A stretch of DNA of 64,000 nt from Pantoea agglomerans (lineage in GTDB: Bacteria; Pseudomonadota; Gammaproteobacteria; Enterobacterales; Enterobacteriaceae). Under the pieces are notes generated by a model. It ran no database searches. It worked only from the letters and a program-made list of their open reading frames with translations, and had not been told where the DNA came from. Below are positions 38,165-47,236 of the stretch, piece after piece. A program made the position numbers and the translations under genes. Location: assembly GCF_021397715.1 (NCBI RefSeq), contig NZ_CP090207.1, positions 4,092,001-4,156,000 on the forward strand, read 5' to 3'. How positions within the stretch are numbered: position 1 is the stretch's first letter; each line of letters starts with the position of its first letter.

Positions 38165-38868
38165 AGAGAACTCCTTAAAAACTCACTATGAAGCACGTGA
38201 AAGTAGAGAGGTACGAGTCTGAAGTCAGACTCTGAAACCGGGCCTGGTCAGGCTGTATCCCGCAAGGGTTTGTTTTTGTTATGAGAGAAACCACTACGGG
38301 ACACAGCCTGCTGTGCACTGCTTGTAAACATGTCAGGTCAATGCAACAAATGCCGGGAAGCTAAGTATGGATAGAGACCTGACGATTTGCCGCGCAATTT
38401 ATAATTATTTTTTTATCTTTTCTTAGCCGAAAAAGTTCCAGCGCCACTAAATAGTTGAGGCTATTATCTTTTTGCCTCAGCAAGCGGTAAAAAAATCAAA
38501 TTATGTTTGGTAGTAATGTGGCTGCCGTCATGCTTTATGGCAGCATATTGTCGATTCTGTGAGGAAATACACTTCCTCATGAATGAGTGCAAAATATACG
38601 CCAATGGCTCACTTCTTAAACATTTATATTCACTCTATTAATCAAATTAAGAATAGTCCTGGGATGGCAGACCCGGTCTGCGCGGCACAGCTCACATCCA
38701 CAGTCTGCCGATTCTTCTACTCTGCCCGGACCCGCTTCAGCGCCGGTGGCCGCAACCAGCGTGAAAGCGCCTTTTACGGGTGCGGATGCCGGGCAGCAGG
38801 TGAGCCCGTTGCGCTGCCGTGGTGCGTCTGCTAGCAGGCAGCCAGCTAATCAATCAGAAGGAACAGCA
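38165..38868. other. 704-base spacer with several hairpins between yiaG and the transferase gene
   Basis: No credible gene. Structures seen: GAGTCTG/CAGACTC (38216-38233); a long inverted repeat AGGCTGTATCCCG / CGGGACACAGCCT (38250-38262, 38297-38309, one mismatch) with GGTTT/AAACC inside; GCTGCC/GGCAGC around 38521-38544; and GAGGAA/TTCCTC (38561-38578). The AT-rich centre (38390-38500) probably contains promoters for both flanking genes. The 190 bases just before the ATG are GC-rich with no clear function. Confidence 0.45.
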
Positions 38869-40467
38869 ATGAGCGATATCGATTTCAATGTGAGTTATGC
38901 CTCTCATCGGGTGCCGATGATGGGTCGTCATGCTGTGGCCACCTCACAGCCGCTGGCCGCCCAGGCGGGTATGCGCATGTTGCAACAGGGCGGTAATGCG
39001 GTGGATGCCGCGATTGCCACGGCGATGGCGCTGACTGTGGTCGAGCCGACCGGCAATGGCATCGGCAGCGATGCCTTCGCCATCGTCTGGGATGGCCGCG
39101 AACTGCACGGGTTAAACGCATCAGGCCGTTCGCCAGCGGCATGGAACCCACAGCGCTTTGCCGGTCATCACGCCATGCCGGAAACCGGCTGGGAGTCGGT
39201 GACGGTGCCTGGCGCGGTCTCGGCGTGGGTCACGCTGGCGCAACGTTTTGGCACGCTGCCGCTGACAACCTTAGCCCAGCCGGCAATTGACTATGCGCGC
39301 CAGGGTTTCCCGGTTTCGCCATTGATTGGTCATCTCTGGCAGCGCGGCTACGACAAACTTCGGGATCAGCCCGGCTTCAGTGACTGCTTTGCGCCACAGG
39401 GCCGTCCGCCGCGCATTGGTGAGTTGTTCCGCAACCCGGCCCAGGCCCGTACGCTGCAGCAGATTGCCGATACCCAGGGCGAGAGTTTTTATCGCGGTGA
39501 ACTGGCGCAAAAGATGGTGGCTTTCGCTCAGGAGCACGGTGCAGCACTGAGCCTCGACGACCTCAACAAACATCGCGCTGACTGGGTGACATTACTGTCG
39601 CGCCCGTTTGCCGGCGGTTCGGTGCAGGAGCTGCCGCCCAACGGGCAGGGCATCGCCACGTTAATCGCCCTTGGCATCCTTGAGGCGTGGGACATTGGCC
39701 GCTATGCGCCCGATTCACCGCAGTGGCTGCATCTGTCGATTGAGGCGATGAAACTGGCTCTGGTCGATCTTGAGCGTTACGTCACTGATGAAGACCACCT
39801 TGAATTTCCGGCAGATCGCCTGTTAAGCGCCGACTATATCCGTCAGCGGGCAGCACTGATCGATCCGGCACAGGCCGGTGACTTCCGGTTTGGCTCACCG
39901 CAGCAGAGCGGCACTGTCTATCTCTCCACCGCCGATGCCAGCGGCATGATGGTGTCGTTTATCCAGTCTAACTATATGGGGTTTGGATCGGGCGTGGTGG
40001 TGCCGGATACCGGCATCAGCCTGCAAAATCGCGGCGCCGGCTTTTCCCTCGATCCGCACCATCCCAACGTGGTAGCGGGCGGTAAGCGGCCGTTCCACAC
40101 CATTATTCCCGCCTTCGCGCTGGATGGTCAGGGTCAGCCGCTGATGTCGTTTGGCGTGATGGGCGGCCCGATGCAGGCGCAGGGGCATCTGCAACTGGCG
40201 CTGCGGATTATGCTGCATCGACAGAATCCGCAGGCGGCGATCGATGCGCCACGCTGGCGCGTGGTGCAGGGCCGTGAAGTGGTGTTTGAATCGACACTCG
40301 ATCGCAATACCCTCAGCACCCTGCGCCGCATGGGACACCATGTGGTACTGGAAGATCCGCTGAGTAACTATAATTTTGGCGGCGCCCAGGCGATACTCCG
40401 CGATCCGCAGGGCTTCTATATTGCGGCGACCGAAAGCCGTAAAGATGGACAGGCGCTGGTCTTCTGA
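38869..40467 (+). CDS. Gamma-glutamyltransferase-family protein
   Basis: A 532-residue Ntn-hydrolase of the gamma-glutamyltranspeptidase family. Typical features are GNAVDAAIATAMALTVVEP near residue 45, ELPPNGQGI, the autoprocessing threonine in SGTVYLSTAD (about 350), and PFHTIIP...GVMGGPMQAQGH. No signal peptide is evident at MSDIDFNVSYASHRVP, so it is probably cytoplasmic, like YwrD-type enzymes, and not the periplasmic glutathione-degrading Ggt. AAGGA lies 6 bases before ATG 38869; the frame extends to 38746 but without a ribosome site. The substrate cannot be told from sequence. Confidence 0.85.
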   Translation: MSDIDFNVSYASHRVPMMGRHAVATSQPLAAQAGMRMLQQGGNAVDAAIATAMALTVVEPTGNGIGSDAFAIVWDGRELHGLNASGRSPAAWNPQRFAGHHAMPETGWESVTVPGAVSAWVTLAQRFGTLPLTTLAQPAIDYARQGFPVSPLIGHLWQRGYDKLRDQPGFSDCFAPQGRPPRIGELFRNPAQARTLQQIADTQGESFYRGELAQKMVAFAQEHGAALSLDDLNKHRADWVTLLSRPFAGGSVQELPPNGQGIATLIALGILEAWDIGRYAPDSPQWLHLSIEAMKLALVDLERYVTDEDHLEFPADRLLSADYIRQRAALIDPAQAGDFRFGSPQQSGTVYLSTADASGMMVSFIQSNYMGFGSGVVVPDTGISLQNRGAGFSLDPHHPNVVAGGKRPFHTIIPAFALDGQGQPLMSFGVMGGPMQAQGHLQLALRIMLHRQNPQAAIDAPRWRVVQGREVVFESTLDRNTLSTLRRMGHHVVLEDPLSNYNFGGAQAILRDPQGFYIAATESRKDGQALVF

Positions 40468-40648
40468 CGCCGCGCCAGGCCGCAGCGGTGCGCCGATTCA
40501 GCCGTTATCGGGTTGACGCGCACTGTGGCCGGACAGTGCAGCCGCATCTCACTGATGGTTTCACATTGTGCCGTGACGCGGGTTTGTTCTATTCTTTAGG
40601 CCATTCTTACCTGGACATCAGCCAGTTTCACCGACAGGAGTTGAACGT

Positions 40649-41365
40649 ATGGCTTTAGGACTCACACGCCTCTGGGCGCGCGGCGCTATTGTAGTCGCTG
40701 GCGCGCTGATCGTGCTGCAACTCACCGCTTGCGGTGATAAAGAGGGCGAGCAGCGCAAAGCATTTACCGATTTTCTACAGAATACCGTGATGCGCAGTGG
40801 CGAGCACCTGCCGAGCCTGAGCGAAAATCAGAAGCAGAGCTTTGGTAAATTCGCCAGTGATTACGCCATCCTGTATGGCTTCTCACAGCAGGCAAATAAG
40901 GCAGTCGATCAGGGGATGCGTCCGGTAGTCGATGAGCTTTCAGCCATTCGCGTGCCGCAGGATTACCTCAGCCGTCGCGATTCGCTGCGTCAGGCGAACA
41001 GTGCGCTGGTGATTGTCACCCAGCAGATCGAAAGCGCCAAAATGCAGGCAGACAGCAGTAAAGCCGCGCTGAAGCAGGAAGACGAACTGAAAAAAGTCTA
41101 CGATACCGCCTATAACAAGGTGGTCACCGTGCCGGCGAACCAGCTGATCCCGCTGCTGCCACAGCTGCAGGCGCTGAGCCAGGCGGCGGTGCAGACCGGT
41201 GATTTCCTGCAAACTCAGGGCACCCGCGTCAGCTTTAATGAGGGCGGCGTGCAGTTCCCGACCCAGGAGCAGGCGTCACAGTACAATGCGCTGATGAGTA
41301 CCTTATCAGCCAATGCCCAGGCGCTGACCCAGGCGCAAGCGGCCGTTCAGGGTGGTTTACAGTAA
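40649..41365 (+). CDS. yiaF: YiaF, DUF3053 lipoprotein
   Basis: A 238-residue lipoprotein: N-terminal hydrophobic signal ending in the lipobox LTAC (Cys28), then a helical domain. The block DKEGEQRKAFTDFLQNTVMRSGE and later DYAILYGFSQQ strongly resemble E. coli YiaF. The function is unknown. AGGAG precedes the ATG, and a strong terminator follows. Confidence 0.9.
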   Translation: MALGLTRLWARGAIVVAGALIVLQLTACGDKEGEQRKAFTDFLQNTVMRSGEHLPSLSENQKQSFGKFASDYAILYGFSQQANKAVDQGMRPVVDELSAIRVPQDYLSRRDSLRQANSALVIVTQQIESAKMQADSSKAALKQEDELKKVYDTAYNKVVTVPANQLIPLLPQLQALSQAAVQTGDFLQTQGTRVSFNEGGVQFPTQEQASQYNALMSTLSANAQALTQAQAAVQGGLQ

Positions 41366-41376
41366 GCACATCAAGC

Positions 41377-41404
41377 GGCAGGCGTTGATCGCCTGCCCTT
41401 TTCC
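41377..41404 (+). terminator. Rho-independent terminator of yiaF
   Basis: GGCAGGCG (41377-41384) pairs with CGCCTGCC (41390-41397) around TTGAT, followed by CTTTTCCCTT, 12 bases past the yiaF stop. Confidence 0.85.
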
Positions 41405-41487
41405 CTTCCGGTTTGCCGCCTTTCTTTCCCTGCTTTTCTGTGGCCTGACGAAACTGTGATCGGGCGCATTTTTGACCAAAAATAGTT

Positions 41488-41503
41488 TGTGATCTAAGTC
41501 ACA
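41488..41503. promoter_or_regulatory. CRP-like site 1 upstream of mtlA
   Basis: TGTGATCTAAGTCACA: perfect TGTGA-N6-TCACA symmetry, the CRP-cAMP consensus. Catabolite activation of mtlA is established in E. coli, which also has several CRP sites in this position. Confidence 0.8.
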
Positions 41504-41531
41504 TAGTTATAACAAACTGCTGCCCGCCATT

Positions 41532-41547
41532 TGTGACCAGAGTCACA
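41532..41547. promoter_or_regulatory. CRP-like site 2 upstream of mtlA
   Basis: TGTGACCAGAGTCACA: perfect TGTGA-N6-TCACA palindrome, 44 bases centre to centre from site 1, about four helical turns. Confidence 0.8.
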
Positions 41548-41604
41548 AACAGACCGGTTTTGCGGTTAAAATCTGCCCACCTACAGATTATTCTGAGTTA
41601 ATTT

Positions 41605-41620
41605 TGTGACATCGATCACT
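41605..41620. promoter_or_regulatory. CRP-like site 3 upstream of mtlA
   Basis: TGTGACATCGATCACT: one mismatch from TGTGA-N6-TCACA, 73 bases from site 2. Confidence 0.65.
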
Positions 41621-41648
41621 AAAAACACCCCCGCACCCACCTGGATTA

Positions 41649-41664
41649 CGTGATCTAAATCACA
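41649..41664. promoter_or_regulatory. CRP-like site 4 upstream of mtlA
   Basis: CGTGATCTAAATCACA: one mismatch from consensus, 44 bases from site 3, repeating the spacing of sites 1 and 2. The rest of the 440-base spacer holds the mtlA promoter and leader and no gene. Confidence 0.7.
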
Positions 41665-41806
41665 CTTCTTCTGACCGCTACGCAGCGTCATATTCGCGTG
41701 ATAGAGTCCGGCTGCATACAGTAATACCACCGGCTGACTGTCGGGGTGGCTAAACAAAAACAAGCGCGCTCTCCTATTGCAGCGCGTCTCAATAAGGGGT
41801 GGGTTT

Positions 41807-43741
41807 ATGTCCTCATCAGTGAAGGTCAAAGTACAAAGCTTTGGTCGCTTTCTGAGTAATATGGTGATGCCGAATATCGGGGCGTTTATCGCCTGGGGTA
41901 TCATCACTGCACTGTTTATTCCAACTGGCTGGATCCCTAACGAAACGTTAGCCAAACTGGTTGGCCCGATGATCACCTATCTGCTGCCGCTGTTGATCGG
42001 TTTTACCGGTGGACGTCTGGTGGGCGGCGACCGCGGTGGCGTGGTCGGTGCTATCACTACCATGGGTGTGATTGTCGGTGCTGACATGCCGATGTTCCTT
42101 GGCTCGATGATTGCCGGTCCGCTGGGCGGCTGGGCGATCAAGTCGTTTGACCGGGCCGTTGACGGCAAAATCAAAAGCGGCTTCGAGATGCTGGTCAACA
42201 ACTTCTCTGCCGGCATTATCGGTATGCTGCTGGCGCTGCTGGCGTTCCTGGCTATCGGTCCGCTGGTTGAAGGTCTGTCACACATCCTCGCGGCGGGCGT
42301 CAACCTGATGGTGCAGAATAACCTGCTGCCATTAACCTCGATCTTCGTTGAACCGGCGAAAATCCTGTTCCTGAACAACGCCATTAACCACGGCATCTTC
42401 TCGCCGCTCGGCATTCAGCAGGCCAGCGAAGCGGGCAAGTCCATTTTCTTCCTGATTGAAGCGAACCCAGGTCCGGGCATGGGCGTGCTGATGGCCTATA
42501 TGTTCTTTGGTCGCGGCAGCGCGAAACAGTCGGCCGGTGGTGCAGCCATTATTCACTTCCTCGGCGGCATCCATGAGATCTACTTCCCGTATGTGCTGAT
42601 GGCACCTCGTCTGCTGCTGGCAGTGATCCTCGGCGGTATGACCGGCGTCTTCACCCTGACGCTGCTCAACGGCGGTCTGGTCTCCCCTGCTTCACCGGGC
42701 TCCATCCTGGCGGTGCTGGCGATGACGCCAAAAGGCGCTTACTTCGCCAACATTGCGGCCATTGTGGCAGCCTTCGCCGTCTCCTTCGTGGTCTCTGCCA
42801 TCCTGCTGAAAACCAGCAAGGTGAAAGAGGATGACGATATCGAAGCCGCGACGCAGCGCATGCAGGATATGAAAGCCCAGTCTAAAGGTCAGTCTGCAGC
42901 AGGCGCCGCGGTTGCCAGCGATGCCATGAGCGTTGAGCTGAACCATGTGCGTAAAATCATTGTCGCCTGTGATGCCGGTATGGGTTCCAGCGCTATGGGT
43001 GCTGGCGTACTGCGTAAAAAGGTGCAGGATGCCGGTTTAAGCAACGTATCGGTGACCAACACGGCGATTAACGCCCTGCCGGGTGATGTTGATCTGGTGA
43101 TTACTCACCGCGATCTGACCGAGCGCGCGATTCGTCAGGCACCTCATGCGCAGCATATCTCGCTGAATAACTTCCTCGACAGCGCGCTCTACAGCACCCT
43201 GACCGAGCGTCTGGTGGCGGCGAACCGCAGCGAAGTACACCGTGAAACGGTGAAAACGGCGCTGTCTGACAGCTACGACGAAGGTAATGCGCACCTGTTT
43301 AAACTCGGTGCTGACAACGTCTTCCTCGGCCTGAGTGCCAGCAACAAAGAGCAGGCGATCCGTTTCGCCGGTGAACAGCTGGTAAAAGGCGGCTATGTTG
43401 AGCCGGAGTATATTGAAGCGATGCTGGCGCGTGAAAAACTGACGCCGACCTACCTTGGAGAGTCAATTGCGGTGCCGCACGGTACGGTCGAAGCGAAAGA
43501 CCGCGTGCTGAAAACCGGCGTGGTGTTCTGCCAGTATCCGGCAGGCGTGCAGTTCGGTGATGATGCCGAAGATGTGGCACGACTGGTTATCGGTATTGCC
43601 GCCCGCAATAACGAGCATATCCAGGTGATTACCAGCCTGACCAACGCGCTGGACGATGACCGCGTGATTGAAACGCTGGCTAACACCACCAGCGTACAGG
43701 AAGTGCTGGATCTGCTGTCAGGCAAACCGCTCACCGCGTAA
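41807..43741 (+). CDS. mtlA: Mannitol PTS enzyme IICBA (MtlA)
   Basis: Imports mannitol with phosphorylation to mannitol-1-phosphate. The 644 residues contain the IIC membrane domain (about 1-345; FSRF-like start MSSSVKVKVQSFGRFLSN, GGIHEIYFPYV), a IIB domain with the phospho-cysteine Cys388 in IVACDAGMGSS, and a IIA domain with the active His558 in IAVPHGTV. The frame opens at 41777, but ATG 41807 follows a GGGG-rich ribosome site and matches the E. coli protein. It is the first gene of the mtl operon, controlled by the CRP-like sites upstream. Confidence 0.96.
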   Translation: MSSSVKVKVQSFGRFLSNMVMPNIGAFIAWGIITALFIPTGWIPNETLAKLVGPMITYLLPLLIGFTGGRLVGGDRGGVVGAITTMGVIVGADMPMFLGSMIAGPLGGWAIKSFDRAVDGKIKSGFEMLVNNFSAGIIGMLLALLAFLAIGPLVEGLSHILAAGVNLMVQNNLLPLTSIFVEPAKILFLNNAINHGIFSPLGIQQASEAGKSIFFLIEANPGPGMGVLMAYMFFGRGSAKQSAGGAAIIHFLGGIHEIYFPYVLMAPRLLLAVILGGMTGVFTLTLLNGGLVSPASPGSILAVLAMTPKGAYFANIAAIVAAFAVSFVVSAILLKTSKVKEDDDIEAATQRMQDMKAQSKGQSAAGAAVASDAMSVELNHVRKIIVACDAGMGSSAMGAGVLRKKVQDAGLSNVSVTNTAINALPGDVDLVITHRDLTERAIRQAPHAQHISLNNFLDSALYSTLTERLVAANRSEVHRETVKTALSDSYDEGNAHLFKLGADNVFLGLSASNKEQAIRFAGEQLVKGGYVEPEYIEAMLAREKLTPTYLGESIAVPHGTVEAKDRVLKTGVVFCQYPAGVQFGDDAEDVARLVIGIAARNNEHIQVITSLTNALDDDRVIETLANTTSVQEVLDLLSGKPLTA

Positions 43742-43785
43742 GCTAATGGTATTTTCCCTGGGGCGGTCAGGCCCGTCCCGATTCC

Positions 43786-43807
43786 TGGGGCGGGCGTGCC
43801 CGCCCCA
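43786..43807. repeat. mtlA-mtlD intercistronic hairpin
   Basis: TGGGGCGGGC (43786-43795) and GCCCGCCCCA (43798-43807) form a perfect 10-base stem with a minimal loop. There is no T-run, so a stabilising or attenuating hairpin is more likely than a full terminator. It ends 26 bases before the mtlD ATG. Confidence 0.65.
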
Positions 43808-43833
43808 TCGTCATTTGATATGGGTCAAAAATT

Positions 43834-44982
43834 ATGAAAGCGTTACATTTCGGAGCAGGAAACATTGGTCGGGGCTTCATCGGTAAATTACTGGCGGATG
43901 CAGGTATCGAACTGGTTTTTGCTGATGTGAATCAGGCAGTGCTGGATGCACTCAACGCGCGTCATGAGTATCCCGTTCATGTGGTTGGCGAGCAGGCCAA
44001 AGTGGAAATGGTCAAAGGCGTCAGCGCGGTCAACAGCACCAGCGACGACATCATTACCCTGATCGCTGAGGTGGATATGGTCACCACGGCGGTCGGCCCG
44101 CAGATTCTGGAGCGTATTGCAGGCAGTGTGGCTAAAGGTCTGGCAACACGCAGCGACAACGGCAACACCCGTCCGTTAAACATCATCGCCTGTGAAAACA
44201 TGGTGCGCGGCACCAGCCAGCTGAAACAGCATGTGCTGAAGGCACTGCCGCAGCAGTATCACGCCTGGCTGGAACAGCATGTCGGTTTTGTGGATTCGGC
44301 GGTCGATCGCATCGTGCCTCCCTCTGAGGCGGGCAGCAGCGATCCGCTGGAAGTGACGGTAGAAACCTTCAGCGAATGGATTGTTGATAAAACCCAGTTC
44401 AAAGGCGATCTGCCGGCCATTCCGGGCATGGAGCTGACGGATAACCTGATGGCGTTCGTCGAACGTAAACTCTTTACCCTGAATACCGGTCATGCCATCA
44501 CCGCCTACCTCGGCCAGCTGGCGGGTCATCAGACCATCCGTGATGCGATCCTGGATGAAAAAATCCGGGCAACGGTTAAAGGCGCGATGGAAGAGAGCGG
44601 CGCGGTGCTGATTAAGCGTTACGGTTTTGACGCGGATAAACATGCGGCCTATATCCAGAAAATCCTGGGTCGCTTTGAGAACCCTTACCTGAAAGATGAC
44701 GTTGAGCGCGTTGGTCGCCAGCCGTTGCGTAAGCTGAGCGCAGGCGACCGCCTGATTAAACCGACGCTGGGCACGCTGGAGTACGGTTTACCGCACGCCT
44801 GTCTGGTGCAGGGCATTGCCGCCGCGATGCACTATCGCAGCGATCAGGACCCGCAGGCTCAGGAGCTGGCTGCCCTGCTGGCAGAAAAAGGTCCACAGGC
44901 CACGCTGGCGGAAATTTCCGGGCTGGATGCCAACAGCGAAGTTGTGACGGCTGTGGTGAGCGCCTGGCACGCTATGGCATAA
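43834..44982 (+). CDS. mtlD: Mannitol-1-phosphate 5-dehydrogenase
   Basis: Oxidises mannitol-1-phosphate to fructose-6-phosphate with NAD+. The 382-residue protein (E. coli 382) begins [17 protein letters not shown], the dinucleotide-binding glycine motif, and contains [25 protein letters not shown] and [12 protein letters not shown], all characteristic of the polyol dehydrogenase family with its catalytic lysine in the DRIVP...K region. It is co-transcribed with mtlA and mtlR. Confidence 0.96.
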   Translation: MKALHFGAGNIGRGFIGKLLADAGIELVFADVNQAVLDALNARHEYPVHVVGEQAKVEMVKGVSAVNSTSDDIITLIAEVDMVTTAVGPQILERIAGSVAKGLATRSDNGNTRPLNIIACENMVRGTSQLKQHVLKALPQQYHAWLEQHVGFVDSAVDRIVPPSEAGSSDPLEVTVETFSEWIVDKTQFKGDLPAIPGMELTDNLMAFVERKLFTLNTGHAITAYLGQLAGHQTIRDAILDEKIRATVKGAMEESGAVLIKRYGFDADKHAAYIQKILGRFENPYLKDDVERVGRQPLRKLSAGDRLIKPTLGTLEYGLPHACLVQGIAAAMHYRSDQDPQAQELAALLAEKGPQATLAEISGLDANSEVVTAVVSAWHAMA

Positions 44983-44995
44983 TGCGCGCGTGTTA

Positions 44996-45592
44996 GTGAC
45001 GCAAGCCGGGTGCAGTTCGCCTGCGCCCAACGGCGGTATCAACCCTATGCAGGCAATAATGGAAGAGAAGCAAGCTTTTGAAAACCGGGTGCTTGAGCGC
45101 CTGAACGCCGGTCGCTCGGTGAGAAGCTTTCTGATCGCCGCTGTTGAGCTATTGGCTGAAGCGGTCAATTTGCTGGTATTGCAGGTATTCCGCAAAGATG
45201 ATTATGCCGTCAAATACGCGGTGGAACCGCTGTTACTGGGCAATGGTCCGCTGGGTGAACTGTCGGTGCGGCTCAAGCTGATTTACGGACTCGGCGTCAT
45301 CAGCCGGCACGAATATGAAGATGGTGAACTGCTGCTGGCGCTGCGTGAGGAGCTGGATCACGACAGTGGCGATTATCGTTTTACCGACGATGAGATTCTC
45401 GGTCCGTTCGGTGAGCTGCACTGCGTGACGGCCTGGCCGCCTGCGCCGGTATTTAACACCGACGACGCGGAGCTGCGCAGCATGCAGCAGCAGCGCTACC
45501 TGCAGATGGTACGATCTACCATGGTGCTGTCGCTCACCGAACTGATTTCCCGCATCAGCCTGAAGCAGGCGTTCAAAAAGTCCGCCAGTTAA
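44996..45592 (+). CDS. mtlR: Mannitol operon repressor MtlR
   Basis: Represses mtlADR. The core (QAFENRVLERLNAG...VRSFLIAAVELLAEAVNLL) and FTDDEILGPFGELHCV are nearly identical to E. coli MtlR. No good ATG exists at the usual place. GTG at 44996 gives 198 residues and an N-terminus of exactly the E. coli length before MQA; GTG 44990 and ATG 45047 are alternatives. The fold is an all-helical, non-classical DNA-regulating protein. It follows mtlD by 13 bases. Confidence 0.9.
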   Translation: MTQAGCSSPAPNGGINPMQAIMEEKQAFENRVLERLNAGRSVRSFLIAAVELLAEAVNLLVLQVFRKDDYAVKYAVEPLLLGNGPLGELSVRLKLIYGLGVISRHEYEDGELLLALREELDHDSGDYRFTDDEILGPFGELHCVTAWPPAPVFNTDDAELRSMQQQRYLQMVRSTMVLSLTELISRISLKQAFKKSAS

Positions 45593-45596
45593 ATCC

Positions 45597-45623
45597 TGTC
45601 AGGTGCCGGGCCGGTGCCTGACA
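45597..45623 (+). terminator. Hairpin after mtlR
   Basis: TGTCAGGTGCC (45597-45607) pairs with GGTGCCTGACA (45613-45623) using two G-U pairs. The T-tract is missing, so it may be a processing or weak termination signal for the mtl mRNA. Confidence 0.45.
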
Positions 45624-45697
45624 TCGCCATAACCTAACCGGGAACATACGCCAGATTTGGTGTATCCTTTGCCTGTTTTCCTCAACGAGTTGTTGTC

Positions 45698-46060
45698 ATG
45701 AAAGAGCAAGAAAAAAACGAAATCAAACTTCTCAGCGATAAGCTGGACGCCCTGAACCGCAAAGAGCCGCAGTTACTGGAATCGGGTGATGTCGAGAAAC
45801 TGGGCGCGCTGCTGAAAGAGAAAGAGACGCTGGTCATTGAGATTGAGCGTCTGCGCGGTCAGCGGGTTGAAAAACTCAGTGCCGAGGCGCAGAAGCTGCA
45901 AAAAATGGGCTTCAGCCGCGAAATTACCAAAAAAGAGCAGGCAAATCTGGGCGCGCTGAAGAAAAGCGTGCGCGGCCTGGTGGTGGTGCATCCAATGACC
46001 GCGCTGGGACGTGAGATGGGGCTGACCGCGATGACCGGCTTCGCCAGAACCGCCTTCTGA
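45698..46060 (+). CDS. yibL: YibL, ribosome-associated DUF2810 protein
   Basis: A 120-residue, strongly helical, Lys/Glu-rich protein. The C-terminal block [20 protein letters not shown] is virtually that of E. coli YibL, which co-purifies with ribosomes. Position after mtlR is conserved. It ends convergent with the VirK/YbjX gene only 8 bases away. Confidence 0.9.
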   Translation: MKEQEKNEIKLLSDKLDALNRKEPQLLESGDVEKLGALLKEKETLVIEIERLRGQRVEKLSAEAQKLQKMGFSREITKKEQANLGALKKSVRGLVVVHPMTALGREMGLTAMTGFARTAF

Positions 46061-46068
46061 TCGGCCGA

Positions 46069-47031
46069 TCAGGCAGCGGCCTGATCGACCCGTTGCTCGC
46101 CGGCGGTGGCATACACCTGCTCCGCCAGCGCATCCAGCATCTCATAACGACGGCGGTATTCTGCCCGCTTCTTACTGGCAATCTCTTCCAGCGTTTTACG
46201 CGGCAGTCTCAGTGGCAGCGTAAACATTCCATCCTGTCGCGCTTCACCGTTCAGTGACAGCCAGAACTCGCTGTAGCTGGCAAAGAACTTATCCCCCTTG
46301 CTGTGACGATAGCGCAGGCTTCGGAAAACGTGGGTCTCATCACCGACTGCCAGAATATTTTCCACACCGCACTGCTGCGCAACAATAAATACCACTTCCA
46401 TCAACAGACGCTTCGGAAATAGACCGTGTGCCGCTTTGGTCGCCTCGCGAATAACATCATTGCTGATATGTTTCCGCGGACCCTGTAATCCACCAATTAA
46501 TAAGGTGCGTTTTTTATTCTCGTTAATAATTGAGAATGAAAGCGAAGCAATAATTTCACCGTTATAACGCAGCACCAGCGTCACCTCGCCTTCCCGGTCA
46601 AAATAACCTGAACTGCAGGAGAGTAAAAACGCTTCATCATGTTTACCGTTCAGCGAAGCCAGCAGATTATCACCGGCGCTTTGCAGCAACTGGCGCAACA
46701 TCGGATTCGGCAGGTTATTCATCAGGGTATAGTGATCCAGTATCGCCTGAGCGCGCGCAGCGATGCTGATACCGGAACGCAGATAGGGCCGGTGCAGCTT
46801 GGCGGGCAGCAGCCCCTGGGTGCTCATCAACAGTCCGATCTGCGGCAATTGCGACAGCTGATGTAAATAATGGGTGGTGGTCAGCGGCGATATCAGGCTT
46901 CTTAACACAAATTTCAGCCGGAAACGCTTACTCAGCCACAGCTTGTCAGGAATATATTTCCCGCTGATTAACTGAAAAAACAGCGATGCAGAAGAATCCG
47001 TGGTGGTTTCGTGAGTAGTTATAATTGACAT
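46069..47031 (-). CDS. VirK/YbjX family protein (DUF535)
   Basis: A 320-residue protein of the VirK/YbjX family, whose members influence envelope properties and peptide resistance in Salmonella and Shigella. Recognisable features include LRSLISPLTTTHYLHQL, LIGGLQGPRKHISNDVIREAT, HGLFPKRLLMEVV and a C-terminal PLRLPRKTLEEIASKKRAEYRRRY. The start at ATG 47031 is preferred to GTG 47043 in the same frame; neither has a strong ribosome site. The molecular activity is unknown. Confidence 0.8.
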   Translation of the reverse strand: MSIITTHETTTDSSASLFFQLISGKYIPDKLWLSKRFRLKFVLRSLISPLTTTHYLHQLSQLPQIGLLMSTQGLLPAKLHRPYLRSGISIAARAQAILDHYTLMNNLPNPMLRQLLQSAGDNLLASLNGKHDEAFLLSCSSGYFDREGEVTLVLRYNGEIIASLSFSIINENKKRTLLIGGLQGPRKHISNDVIREATKAAHGLFPKRLLMEVVFIVAQQCGVENILAVGDETHVFRSLRYRHSKGDKFFASYSEFWLSLNGEARQDGMFTLPLRLPRKTLEEIASKKRAEYRRRYEMLDALAEQVYATAGEQRVDQAAA

Positions 47032-47182
47032 AGTTATCGACACGCAGTGAGCAGGAATGTCACTGAGGATAAAACAACCAATGTCAACGGCAGGTTAATG
47101 TGCCGTAAGGTTAAAATTCACCGTGGTCAAAAAGCACCGTTTGTTGATTTTTGGTTTAATTTGGGGCAACGCGAATTAAAGA

Positions 47183-47219
47183 TAAAAAAAACCGGTGAAA
47201 TAAATTTCACCGGTTTTTT
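47183..47219. terminator. Bidirectional terminator downstream of sodA
   Basis: AAACCGGTGAAA (47189-47200) pairs perfectly with TTTCACCGGTTT (47205-47216) around TAAA, flanked by A-runs on the left and T-runs on the right. It lies 18 bases past the sodA stop. Confidence 0.92.
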
Positions 47220-47236
47220 GTTAACGCGGGATTAAC

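Noticed and set aside
38583..38834. 83-codon frame before the gamma-glutamyltransferase-family gene
   Set aside because: No ribosome site or homology signal; the real gene starts at 38869 with a good site.
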